Of a DNA stretch of 64,000 bases, positions 44,469 through 52,952 are shown in pieces. The notes beneath the pieces are model-generated. The model searched no databases and was not told the DNA's origin. It worked only from the letters and a program-made list of their open reading frames with translations. The DNA is from an uncultured Lachnospiraceae bacterium (GTDB lineage: Bacteria > Bacillota > Clostridia > Lachnospirales > Lachnospiraceae). Within the stretch, counting starts at the first letter, position 1. Every line of letters begins with the position of its first letter. The stretch spans positions 1-64,000 of the forward strand of contig CAKRYY010000009.1 of NCBI GenBank assembly GCA_934432885.1. The letters are read 5' to 3'. Both the position numbers and the translations under genes were made by a program.

Positions 44469-46559
44469 ATGTACAAGGTTTACGAAATGGAACTTGCCGG
44501 ACGTACCCTCAGAGTAGAGGTCGGCAAAGTAGGAAAACAGGCAAATGGATGCGCATTTATGCAGTATGGGGAGACTACCGTGCTCAGTACGGCGACAGCC
44601 TCCGAAAAACCGAGAGACGGCATCGACTTTTTCCCGCTGAGTGTAGAATTTGAGGAAAAGCTCTATGCAGTTGGAAAAATCCCGGGTGGTTTTAACAAGA
44701 GAGAGGGAAAGGCTTCTGAAAATGCAATTCTGACAAGCCGTGTTATCGACAGACCGATGCGTCCTTTATTCCCGAAGGATTACAGAAATGATGTTACGCT
44801 GAACAATATGGTTATGTCCGTTGACCCGCAGTGCCGCCCTGAGCTGGTAGCAATGCTGGGTGCTTCGATTGCAACCTGCATTTCCGATATCCCGTTTGAC
44901 GGCCCCTGCGCAATGACACAGGTTGGCATGATTGATGGTGAATTTGTAATCAACCCGTCTCAGGAGCAGTGGAAAAAGGGAGATTTGAAGCTGACAGTTG
45001 CATCCACAAAAGAAAAAGTAATCATGATTGAGGCCGGCGCAAATGAGATTCCGGAATCCGAAATGATTGCAGCAATTTATAAAGCGCATGAAGTAAACCA
45101 GACAGTAATCGCTTTCATCGACAAGATCGTGGCTGAGATTGGCAAACCGAAGCATACTTATACAAGCTGTGCAATTCCGGAAGAGATGTTTGCAAAAATA
45201 AAGGAAATCGTAACGCCTGCCGAGATGGAAGAAGCAGTATTTACAGATGAGAAGCAGGTACGCGAGGAAAATATCCGTCAGATTACAGAGCGTCTCGAGG
45301 AAGCCTTCGCAGAAAACGAAGAATGGCTTGCAGTGCTTGACGAGGCGATTTATCAGTATGAGAAAAAGACAGTCCGCAAGATGATTTTAAAGGATCACAA
45401 GCGTCCTGACGGACGTGAAATTACACAGATCCGTCCGCTGGCAGCAGAGGTAGACATTATTCCGAGAGTACATGGCTCTGCAATGTTTACACGTGGACAA
45501 ACTCAGATCTGCAACGTAACGACGCTTGCGCCGTTATCTGAGGTACAGAAATTAGATGGACTGGATGAAAACGAAGTAAGCAAACGCTATATGCACCATT
45601 ATAATTTCCCGTCCTATTCCGTAGGCGAGACAAAGCCTTCCAGAGGACCGGGACGTCGTGAAATCGGTCACGGCGCGCTGGCAGAGAGAGCGCTCGTTCC
45701 AGTGCTTCCCTCTACCGAGGAGTTCCCTTATGCAATCCGTTCCGTATCCGAGACCTTCGAGTCTAACGGCTCTACGTCAATGGGCTCTACCTGTGCATCC
45801 TGCATGTCCCTGATGGCAGCGGGTGTTCCGATTAAAAAGATGGTTGCAGGTATTTCCTGCGGTCTGGTAACAGGCGACACAGATGATGATTATGTGCTTT
45901 TGACAGATATTCAGGGACTTGAGGACTTTTTCGGTGATATGGACTTTAAGGTAACCGGTACGACAGACGGTATTACCGCAATCCAGATGGACATTAAGAT
46001 TCACGGTCTGACAAGACCGATTGTTGAGGGTGCGATTGCAAGATGCCGTGAAGCAAGACTCTTTATCATGGATACCTGCATGAAGCCGGCTATTTCCGCA
46101 CCGCGCACAGAGGTTGGCAAGTATGCGCCTAAGATTATTCAGATTAAGATTGACCCGGACAAGATTGGCGATGTTGTTGGACAGCGCGGTAAGACAATCA
46201 ATACGATTATTGAGAGAACCGGCGTGAAGATTGATATTACAGATGATGGCTCCGTTTCCGTATGCGGCACTGATCAGGCAATGATGGACCGTGCAGTGGA
46301 TATGATTAAGATTATTACCACGGAGTTTGAGGCTGGACAGATTTTCACAGGTACAGTAGTCAGCATTAAGGAATTTGGTGCATTTATTGAATTTGCACCG
46401 GGCAAAGAGGGAATGGTTCACATTTCCAAGATTGCAAAGGAAAGAATCAACCGTGTAGAGGATGTTCTGACACTGGGTGACAAGGTAACGGTTGTATGCT
46501 TAGGTAAGGACAAGATGGGCCGCATCAGCTTCTCCATGAAGGATGTAGCACAGCAGTAA
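44469..46559 (+). CDS. pnp: Polyribonucleotide nucleotidyltransferase (PNPase)
   Basis: A 696-residue enzyme. It has two RNase PH domains joined by a helical domain (DHKRPDGREITQIRPL near the second core, FNKREGKASENAILTSRVID in the first). A KH domain (about 555-615, IGDVVGQRGKTINTIIE) and an S1 domain (about 625-692) follow. It degrades RNA from the 3' end with phosphate. It is preceded by a long leader hairpin and followed 16 bases later by thrS. Confidence 0.98.
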   Translation: MYKVYEMELAGRTLRVEVGKVGKQANGCAFMQYGETTVLSTATASEKPRDGIDFFPLSVEFEEKLYAVGKIPGGFNKREGKASENAILTSRVIDRPMRPLFPKDYRNDVTLNNMVMSVDPQCRPELVAMLGASIATCISDIPFDGPCAMTQVGMIDGEFVINPSQEQWKKGDLKLTVASTKEKVIMIEAGANEIPESEMIAAIYKAHEVNQTVIAFIDKIVAEIGKPKHTYTSCAIPEEMFAKIKEIVTPAEMEEAVFTDEKQVREENIRQITERLEEAFAENEEWLAVLDEAIYQYEKKTVRKMILKDHKRPDGREITQIRPLAAEVDIIPRVHGSAMFTRGQTQICNVTTLAPLSEVQKLDGLDENEVSKRYMHHYNFPSYSVGETKPSRGPGRREIGHGALAERALVPVLPSTEEFPYAIRSVSETFESNGSTSMGSTCASCMSLMAAGVPIKKMVAGISCGLVTGDTDDDYVLLTDIQGLEDFFGDMDFKVTGTTDGITAIQMDIKIHGLTRPIVEGAIARCREARLFIMDTCMKPAISAPRTEVGKYAPKIIQIKIDPDKIGDVVGQRGKTINTIIERTGVKIDITDDGSVSVCGTDQAMMDRAVDMIKIITTEFEAGQIFTGTVVSIKEFGAFIEFAPGKEGMVHISKIAKERINRVEDVLTLGDKVTVVCLGKDKMGRISFSMKDVAQQ

Positions 46560-46575
46560 TGAACGGAGAATGGAT

Positions 46576-48543
46576 ATGAAGATTACATTAAAAGACGGAA
46601 GCAGTAAAGAATATGCACAGGCGATGAGTGTTTATGAAATTGCGGCTGACATCAGCGAAGGACTCGCAAGGGCAGCCTGCGCAGCAGAGGTGGACGGTGA
46701 GACTGTTGACCTGCGTACAGTGATTGACCATGACTGTACGCTGCAGATTCTGACAGCGGGTGACGCACAGGGACTTCGCACCATCCGTCATACCTGTTCG
46801 CATGTACTGGCAGAGGCGGTAAAACGTCTTTTCCCGGATGCGAAGATAACCATTGGACCGTCGATTGACGAAGGCTTTTACTATGATTTTGACCATGCAC
46901 CGTTTTCCAGAGAGGATCTTGACAAGCTGGAAAAGGAGATGAAGAAAATCATCAAGGAAGGACATAAGCTGGAACGTTTTACCCTTCCGCGCGCGGAAGC
47001 AATCAAATTCATGGAAGAAAAGGGCGAACCGTATAAGGTAGAACTGATTCAGGATCTGCCAGAGGACGCTGAAATTTCATTCTATGATCAGGGCGGCTTC
47101 GTGGATCTGTGTGCGGGACCGCATCTGATGAACACAAAGGGAATTAAAGCATTTAAACTGGTTTCCTCTTCAATGGCATATTGGAGAGGCGATTCCAATA
47201 AGGCACAGCTTCAGCGTATCTATGGTACGGCATTTGCAACCAAAGAAGAGCTTGCAGCATATCTGGAGCATCTTGAGGATATTAAAAAGCGGGATCACAA
47301 TAAGCTTGGACGTGAGATGGAGCTGTTTGCAACGGTAGATGTAATCGGTCAGGGACTGCCGCTTCTGCTTCCCAAGGGAACGAAGATGATAATGAAGCTG
47401 CAGCGCTGGATTGAGGATCTGGAAGACCGCGAGTGGGGCTATGTCAGAACCAAGACGCCGCTTATGGCAAAGAGCGACCTGTATAAGATTTCCGGACACT
47501 GGGATCATTACAAGGACGGCATGTTTGTGCTTGGCGATGAGGAGACGGATAAGGAAGTATTTGCACTGCGTCCGATGACCTGCCCGTTCCAGTATTACTG
47601 CTATAAAAACACACAGCACTCTTACAGAGAGCTGCCGCTGCGTTATGGCGAGACGTCAACACTGTTCCGCAATGAGGATTCAGGCGAAATGCACGGATTG
47701 ACCCGTGTGCGCCAGTTTACGATTTCCGAGGGACATCTGGTTATCCGTCCTGACCAGGCGGAAGAAGAGCTTAAGAGCTGCCTGAATCTGGCAAACTATG
47801 TGCTTTCCGTACTTGGTCTGCAGGAGGATGTAACCTATCGTCTGTCCAAATGGGACCCGAACAATAAAGAAAAATATCTTGGCGATGAAGCATACTGGGA
47901 AAAGACACAGGATGCGCTGCGTCAGATTTTGATTGAGAATCATTTAAATTTTACAGAAGCAGATGGTGAAGCTGCTTTCTATGGACCGAAGATTGACATT
48001 CAGGCAAAGAACGTTTATGGCAAGGAAGATACGATGATCACCATCCAGCTTGACTGTGCCATTGCCGAAAACTTCGATATGTATTATATCGATCAGAATG
48101 GTGATAAGATTCGTCCGTATATCATTCACCGTACTTCTCTTGGCTGCTACGAGCGGACGCTCGCATGGCTGATTGAGAAATATGCAGGCAAGTTCCCGAC
48201 ATGGCTTTGTCCGGAGCAGGTGCGTATTCTTACGATTTCTGAGAAATTCACAGAATATGCGAAAGAGGTTGAAAAACAGCTTTCACAGAATGGCATTGAC
48301 GTAACGACAGACCTTCGTTCCGAAAAGATTGGCTATAAGATCAGAGAAGCAAGAATGGCAAAGGTACCGTACATGCTTGTTATCGGCGCAAGCGAGGAAG
48401 AACAGAAGCAGGTTACTGTCAGAAGCCGCTTTGCCGGAAATGAAGGAACCAAGCCACTGGCAGAATTTATCGAACAGATTTGTAAGGAAATCCGCACGAA
48501 GGAAATCCGTAAGGAGCTGCCGGAGGAAGAAAAACAGAGATAA
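46576..48543 (+). CDS. thrS: Threonyl-tRNA synthetase
   Basis: The second ATG (46576) is chosen, 7 bases after GGAG; the one at 46570 is too close. The 655-residue enzyme has a TGS domain, an editing domain with TCSHVLAEAVKRLFPDAK, a class II catalytic core (RPMTCPFQYYCYKN, LPLRYGETSTLFRNE) and an anticodon-binding domain. There is no room for a T-box leader: only 16 bases separate it from pnp. Confidence 0.97.
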   Translation: MKITLKDGSSKEYAQAMSVYEIAADISEGLARAACAAEVDGETVDLRTVIDHDCTLQILTAGDAQGLRTIRHTCSHVLAEAVKRLFPDAKITIGPSIDEGFYYDFDHAPFSREDLDKLEKEMKKIIKEGHKLERFTLPRAEAIKFMEEKGEPYKVELIQDLPEDAEISFYDQGGFVDLCAGPHLMNTKGIKAFKLVSSSMAYWRGDSNKAQLQRIYGTAFATKEELAAYLEHLEDIKKRDHNKLGREMELFATVDVIGQGLPLLLPKGTKMIMKLQRWIEDLEDREWGYVRTKTPLMAKSDLYKISGHWDHYKDGMFVLGDEETDKEVFALRPMTCPFQYYCYKNTQHSYRELPLRYGETSTLFRNEDSGEMHGLTRVRQFTISEGHLVIRPDQAEEELKSCLNLANYVLSVLGLQEDVTYRLSKWDPNNKEKYLGDEAYWEKTQDALRQILIENHLNFTEADGEAAFYGPKIDIQAKNVYGKEDTMITIQLDCAIAENFDMYYIDQNGDKIRPYIIHRTSLGCYERTLAWLIEKYAGKFPTWLCPEQVRILTISEKFTEYAKEVEKQLSQNGIDVTTDLRSEKIGYKIREARMAKVPYMLVIGASEEEQKQVTVRSRFAGNEGTKPLAEFIEQICKEIRTKEIRKELPEEEKQR

Positions 48544-48572
48544 AAATAAAATATCGTCAGACATTACGATGC

Positions 48573-48606
48573 AAGGAGTAAATCTTCGGATTTACTCCTT
48601 ATTTTT
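48573..48606 (+). terminator. Intrinsic terminator after thrS
   Basis: AAGGAGTAAATC pairs perfectly with GATTTACTCCTT around a TTCG tetraloop, followed by ATTTTT. Confidence 0.9.
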
Positions 48607-48662
48607 ATGAAGTTTTTTGGCAGAAATTGTTAAGAAAAAATGAACGAATCTTTTATTTTTAC

Positions 48663-48691
48663 TTGCCATAGTAGTCGAAGTGAGATAAAAT
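48663..48691 (+). promoter_or_regulatory. Promoter of the mraZ division operon
   Basis: TTGCCA at 48663-48668, a 17-base spacer and TAAAAT at 48686-48691. The start point would fall at the first MraZ box. A second -10-like TACAAT lies downstream at 48751-48756 with a poor -35. Confidence 0.65.
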
Positions 48692-48698
48692 GGACATA

Positions 48699-48734
48699 AA
48701 GTGGTGGAAAGTGGAGTGAAGTGGATTAAAGTGG
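48699..48734. promoter_or_regulatory. MraZ-binding repeats (four AAGTGG boxes)
   Basis: AAGTGG occurs at 48699, 48709, 48719 and 48729, with an exact period of 10 bases. MraZ proteins are known to bind short GTGG-type direct repeats spaced about one helical turn upstream of their own gene. Placement just after the promoter fits autorepression. Confidence 0.85.
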
Positions 48735-48795
48735 AACAAAATCACAGTCTACAATCCATTTTCTGTGGCAGACCACTTTGCGGCAGGTGAACAGT

Positions 48796-49227
48796 ATGTT
48801 TATGGGAGAATACAACCACACGATTGACACAAAGGGCAGGGTGATTGTGCCTTCCAAATTCCGTGAGACACTGGGCGATGAATTCGTTGTGACGAAGGGT
48901 TTGGACGGGTGCTTATTTGTGTACGACAATCAGGAGTGGACTGCATTCGAAGAAAAGCTGAAAGCACTGCCGATTACCAACAAGGATGCGAGAGCGTTTG
49001 TCCGTTTCTTCCTGGCAGGCGCTGCAGGCGTTGAAGTGGACAAGCAGGGAAGAATTTTACTTCCAGCTTCCTTAAGAGAGTTTGCCGCACTGGAAAAGGA
49101 CGTTGTCCTGATCGGTGTCGGAAGCAGGATTGAAATCTGGAGCAGAGAAAGATGGGAAGATACAGCTTCCTTTGATGATATGGATACAATTGCCGAGCAC
49201 ATGGCAGAGCTGGGACTTGGCATATAG
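48796..49227 (+). CDS. mraZ: Transcriptional regulator MraZ
   Basis: The ATG at 48796 follows aggtga; the upstream TTG is not needed. The 143-residue protein has two AbrB-like repeats: [20 protein letters not shown] and [18 protein letters not shown]. It forms a ring-shaped oligomer that binds the repeats upstream and regulates the dcw operon. rsmH follows 29 bases later. Confidence 0.96.
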   Translation: MFMGEYNHTIDTKGRVIVPSKFRETLGDEFVVTKGLDGCLFVYDNQEWTAFEEKLKALPITNKDARAFVRFFLAGAAGVEVDKQGRILLPASLREFAALEKDVVLIGVGSRIEIWSRERWEDTASFDDMDTIAEHMAELGLGI

Positions 49228-49256
49228 GCGATAAAAAATTTGAGCAGGGAAAAAAG

Positions 49257-50195
49257 ATGACGTTTTCACACCGGTCGGTATTGTTAGAAGAGACAATCGA
49301 ATATCTGAACATTAAGCCGGACGGCATCTATGTGGACGGTACGCTCGGCGGAGGCGGACACAGCTTTCATATAGCGGAGAGATTGTCTGATGGAGGCAGA
49401 CTGATTGGAATTGATCAGGATGATGCTGCAATCAGCGCCGCAGGTGAAAGGCTTGCTCCCTTTGGCGGAAGAGTTTCCATTTTCCGAAGCAACTATCGGG
49501 ATATGGACAAGGTATTAAAAGAGGTCGGCGTTTTTGGCGTAGATGGAATTTTACTTGATTTGGGCGTTTCGTCTTATCAGCTTGATACGCTGGAGAGAGG
49601 ATTCTCCTATAAGGAAGATACCAGACTTGATATGCGGATGGACAGGAGACAGAGCCTAACAGCGGAGGAAATTGTAAACGAGTATTCGATGCAGGAGCTG
49701 TTTTATATCATTCGTGATTATGGGGAAGATAAATTTGCACAGAATATTGCAAAGCATATTGTACAGGCAAGAGAAAAGGGCAGGATTACGACGACAGGAC
49801 AGCTGAATGAAATCATTGCCGCCGCGATCCCGGCAAAGATGAGAGCCGCAGGAGGACATCCGTCGAAGCGGACGTTTCAGGCGATTCGAATTGCCTGCAA
49901 CCGGGAACTGGAGGTATTGCAGGATTCGCTGGATATGCTGATTGGACTGTTAAATCCGAAGGGCAGACTGTGTATCATTACGTTTCATTCCCTGGAGGAC
50001 CGTATCGTAAAGGCGGCGTTCCGGAAAAATGAAAATCCGTGTATCTGCCCGCCGGGATTTCCAGTATGCGTATGCGGAAAACAATCACAGGGAAGAGTCA
50101 TAACCAGAAAACCGATTCTTCCGACCGAGGAAGAAATTACAGAAAATAAGAGAGCGAAAAGCGCAAAATTGAGAGTGTTTGAAAAGAGGGAATAA
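49257..50195 (+). CDS. rsmH: 16S rRNA m4C1402 methyltransferase RsmH (MraW)
   Basis: A 312-residue S-adenosylmethionine-dependent enzyme. The motif [19 protein letters not shown] is near residue 22, [19 protein letters not shown] near 99, and [13 protein letters not shown] near the C-terminus. It methylates C1402 of 16S rRNA at the P site. It is the usual second gene of the dcw cluster. Confidence 0.97.
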   Translation: MTFSHRSVLLEETIEYLNIKPDGIYVDGTLGGGGHSFHIAERLSDGGRLIGIDQDDAAISAAGERLAPFGGRVSIFRSNYRDMDKVLKEVGVFGVDGILLDLGVSSYQLDTLERGFSYKEDTRLDMRMDRRQSLTAEEIVNEYSMQELFYIIRDYGEDKFAQNIAKHIVQAREKGRITTTGQLNEIIAAAIPAKMRAAGGHPSKRTFQAIRIACNRELEVLQDSLDMLIGLLNPKGRLCIITFHSLEDRIVKAAFRKNENPCICPPGFPVCVCGKQSQGRVITRKPILPTEEEITENKRAKSAKLRVFEKRE

Positions 50196-50196
50196 A

Positions 50197-50700
50197 ATGG
50201 CGGCAGGAAGTCATGGAAGACAATACGCGGAGAGAAGAAGGAACGTAAGAGGCACTGCAGAACGCGGACAGATCTATGTATATGGAAATACAGCAAGACA
50301 GCTTGACGTCAGGGAAGCGATCTATGACAGACCGAGACGGGAACAGTTAAATGCCGCAAGAAAAAACCGGGAAAAGGCTATGCACATGAATCCGGGCTAT
50401 GTGCTTTTTCTGGCATTTGCCATGCTGATTTCAGGCATCATTCTGATAAGTTACATAAGATTACAGTCGGATATTACCAACAGCGTTACACATATCGCAG
50501 CGCTGGAGAGTCAGCTTAATGACTTAAAGCTTTCAAATGATGAAGAGTACAGCAGGGTTGAAAGCAGCGTTAATCTGGAACAAATCAAGAAAATCGCAAT
50601 CGAGGAGCTTGGCATGACCTATGCAGCATCGGGGCAGGTTGTGGAATATTCCTCAGAGGGAAGCGACTATGTCAGACAGGTGGCAGATATTCCGGATTAA
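50197..50700 (+). CDS. FtsL-like septal membrane protein
   Basis: The ATG at 50197 lies 1 base after the rsmH stop. The 167-residue protein has a basic cytoplasmic N-terminus (about 65 residues) and one membrane helix (about 70-90). A short coiled coil then carries LESQLNDLKLSNDEEYSR and the family-typical IAIEELGMTYA. By size, topology and position between rsmH and a septal PBP it is the FtsL of the divisome, although sequence identity of FtsL is low in general. Confidence 0.8.
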   Translation: MAAGSHGRQYAERRRNVRGTAERGQIYVYGNTARQLDVREAIYDRPRREQLNAARKNREKAMHMNPGYVLFLAFAMLISGIILISYIRLQSDITNSVTHIAALESQLNDLKLSNDEEYSRVESSVNLEQIKKIAIEELGMTYAASGQVVEYSSEGSDYVRQVADIPD

Positions 50701-50717
50701 GACGGCGGGTGTTTTAA

Positions 50718-52877
50718 GTGAAGAGACGGTTAAGAGAACAAAAATTTACAATGCGGATGCAAAAGAAGCTGGTGGTACTGTTTTTGCTGGTACTGTCAGC
50801 TTTCGTCGGATTAAGCGTCAGATTGATTTATATCAATCGTGAAAACGGCGAACAATATAAAAAACAGGTGCTTTCCCAGCAAAGATATGACAGCCGTGTC
50901 ATTCCATTTAAACGCGGCGATATTGTGGACTGCAAGGGAACAAAGCTGGCGGTCAGCGAAAAGGTTTATAATGTAGTTCTGGATGCAAAGCTGGCGGGCG
51001 AAAAGCAGGAGTATATTGATGCCACTGTGCAGGCTCTTGTAGACTGCTTTCATCTGGACGGCAGCGAGATACGCACCTATATCGCAGAAAATCCGACATC
51101 GCAGTATAATGTGCTGGCAAAAAAGCTTCCTTATGAGGAAATCAGTCCTTTTGTGGAGCTGCAGAATGATGTTGCAAATAATCCCAATATAAAAGGCGTC
51201 TGGTTTGAGGAGGAATACGAAAGAACCTATCCAAACGGCAGCCTTGCCTGTGACGTTATCGGCTTTACAGGAAAAGACAATGCCGGAAGCTATGGACTGG
51301 AAGAATATTATAATGACGTTTTAAATGGAATCAATGGCAGGGAATATGGGTATCTTAATGATGATTCCACTCTGGAACGACGTACAAAGGCAGCGATTGA
51401 CGGCAATACGATTGTTTCGACAATCGACGCTAATATTCAGAATATTGTAGAAAAATACTTAAAGAAATTTAATACGGACAATCAGAATGCGGCGCGGGAT
51501 GGTAATGGCGCTTATAATGTGGGTTGTATCGTAATGCGTGTCAATACGGGAGAGATTCTTGCGATGGCAAGCTACCCGGATTTTGACTTAAACGATACCA
51601 AAAATCCAAAGGCACTGCTTGGTATGAACAAGCTGGATAAGGATGGAAAAGAGACTGAGGAAATCATTACGCAGGAAGTCATAGATACAATGGATGACGA
51701 TACCCTGTATGCCAACCTCAATGCGCTCTGGAAAAATTTCTGTATCACCAGTACCTACGAGCCTGGATCAGTTGCAAAGCCGTTTACGGTAGCGGCAGGA
51801 CTGGAATGTGGACGGCTTACCGGGGATGAAACCTATTTCTGCGGTGGTTCGCTCTGGTATGGCGGACATGAGATTCACTGCCATAACCGTCTTGGTGACG
51901 GCATGCTGACAGTGAAGGAGGCAGTGGAAAAATCCTGCAACGTTGCGCTCATGCAGATGGGTGATGCGATTGGAAAGGATAATTTCCTGACGTTTCAGGA
52001 GCTTTATAACTGGGGACTTAAGACCAATATTGATTTGGCTGGTGAAGCGAGAACTGCCGGACTTGTATATAATTCTGCAACAATGGGAGAAGCGGAGCTT
52101 GCGACTTCAACGTTTGGACAGGGCTTTAATGCAACGATGATTCAGATGATTGCGGGCTTTTGTTCTCTTGTCAACGGCGGCTATTATTATGAGCCGCATG
52201 TAGTCAATAAGATTGTCAGTTCAGATGGAACGACAATCAAAAATATTGAGCCGCGGCTGTTAAAGCAGACTGTTTCTGCCAGCACTTCAGAAAAAATTAT
52301 TGATTACTGCAACGGCGTTGTAACAGAGGGTACCGGGAAGACGGCAAGACCGGCAGGCTATGCAATCGGTGGTAAGACGGGTACTGCGGAAATGGTGCCC
52401 CGTAATAAGAAAAACTACGTTGTTTCCTTTATGGGCTATGCACCGGCGGATCACCCGGAAATCGCAATCTATGCTGTAGTGGACAGACCGAATACCCTGA
52501 TACAGGACGATGCAAAGTTTGCAACAGGTATCGTAAAAAATGTACTGACAGAGGTGCTTCCTTACCTGAATTACTTTATGACGGAGGAACTCTCCGACAA
52601 TGAACGGACTGAGCTTGGCGAGAGCGACCTTGCTGTAAAGCTTCCGGAGGTTGAAAACCCGGAGGATGCAGAGGACGCAGAAGGAGCTGAGGTACAACAG
52701 GAAGAGACAACGCAGGAGGAAACTCCGCAGGAGAGTGAAGAAGAAAAGGCATGGAAGGAACGGCTCGCCACTTATGAGACTGACCCGGAGACCGGCTATC
52801 TGATTGAGCCGGAGACAGGGGCGTTAATCGACCCGGCAACAGGACAGGCAGTGGACGGCAGTTCGTTCATGAACTGA
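50718..52877 (+). CDS. Division penicillin-binding protein (PBP2B/FtsI type)
   Basis: A 719-residue transpeptidase with a GTG start. It has an N-terminal membrane anchor (about 15-38), a PBP dimer domain, and a transpeptidase domain with Ser351 in SVAK, SCN (EKSCNVAL) and KTG (GGKTGTAEM). The C-terminal about 90 residues are Glu-rich and end in three related DPETG-like units (DPETGYLIEPETGALIDPAT), with no PASTA domains. It cross-links septal peptidoglycan. The next gene is a second PBP. Confidence 0.9.
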   Translation: MKRRLREQKFTMRMQKKLVVLFLLVLSAFVGLSVRLIYINRENGEQYKKQVLSQQRYDSRVIPFKRGDIVDCKGTKLAVSEKVYNVVLDAKLAGEKQEYIDATVQALVDCFHLDGSEIRTYIAENPTSQYNVLAKKLPYEEISPFVELQNDVANNPNIKGVWFEEEYERTYPNGSLACDVIGFTGKDNAGSYGLEEYYNDVLNGINGREYGYLNDDSTLERRTKAAIDGNTIVSTIDANIQNIVEKYLKKFNTDNQNAARDGNGAYNVGCIVMRVNTGEILAMASYPDFDLNDTKNPKALLGMNKLDKDGKETEEIITQEVIDTMDDDTLYANLNALWKNFCITSTYEPGSVAKPFTVAAGLECGRLTGDETYFCGGSLWYGGHEIHCHNRLGDGMLTVKEAVEKSCNVALMQMGDAIGKDNFLTFQELYNWGLKTNIDLAGEARTAGLVYNSATMGEAELATSTFGQGFNATMIQMIAGFCSLVNGGYYYEPHVVNKIVSSDGTTIKNIEPRLLKQTVSASTSEKIIDYCNGVVTEGTGKTARPAGYAIGGKTGTAEMVPRNKKNYVVSFMGYAPADHPEIAIYAVVDRPNTLIQDDAKFATGIVKNVLTEVLPYLNYFMTEELSDNERTELGESDLAVKLPEVENPEDAEDAEGAEVQQEETTQEETPQESEEEKAWKERLATYETDPETGYLIEPETGALIDPATGQAVDGSSFMN

Positions 52878-52952
52878 CATTGATAAGGATGTGCAGGCAT
52901 AACCTGTCAAAAAGGGAAATAGATTATATAAATTCCTGTTGACGGTGCGCCT

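Noticed and set aside
45777..46421. 214-codon minus-strand frame rich in Asn, Cys and His
   Set aside because: It is antisense to the PNPase KH/S1 coding region; the bias comes from the complement of pnp codons.
46557..46576. T-box riboswitch for thrS
   Set aside because: The gap is only 16 bases and holds just a ribosome binding site.
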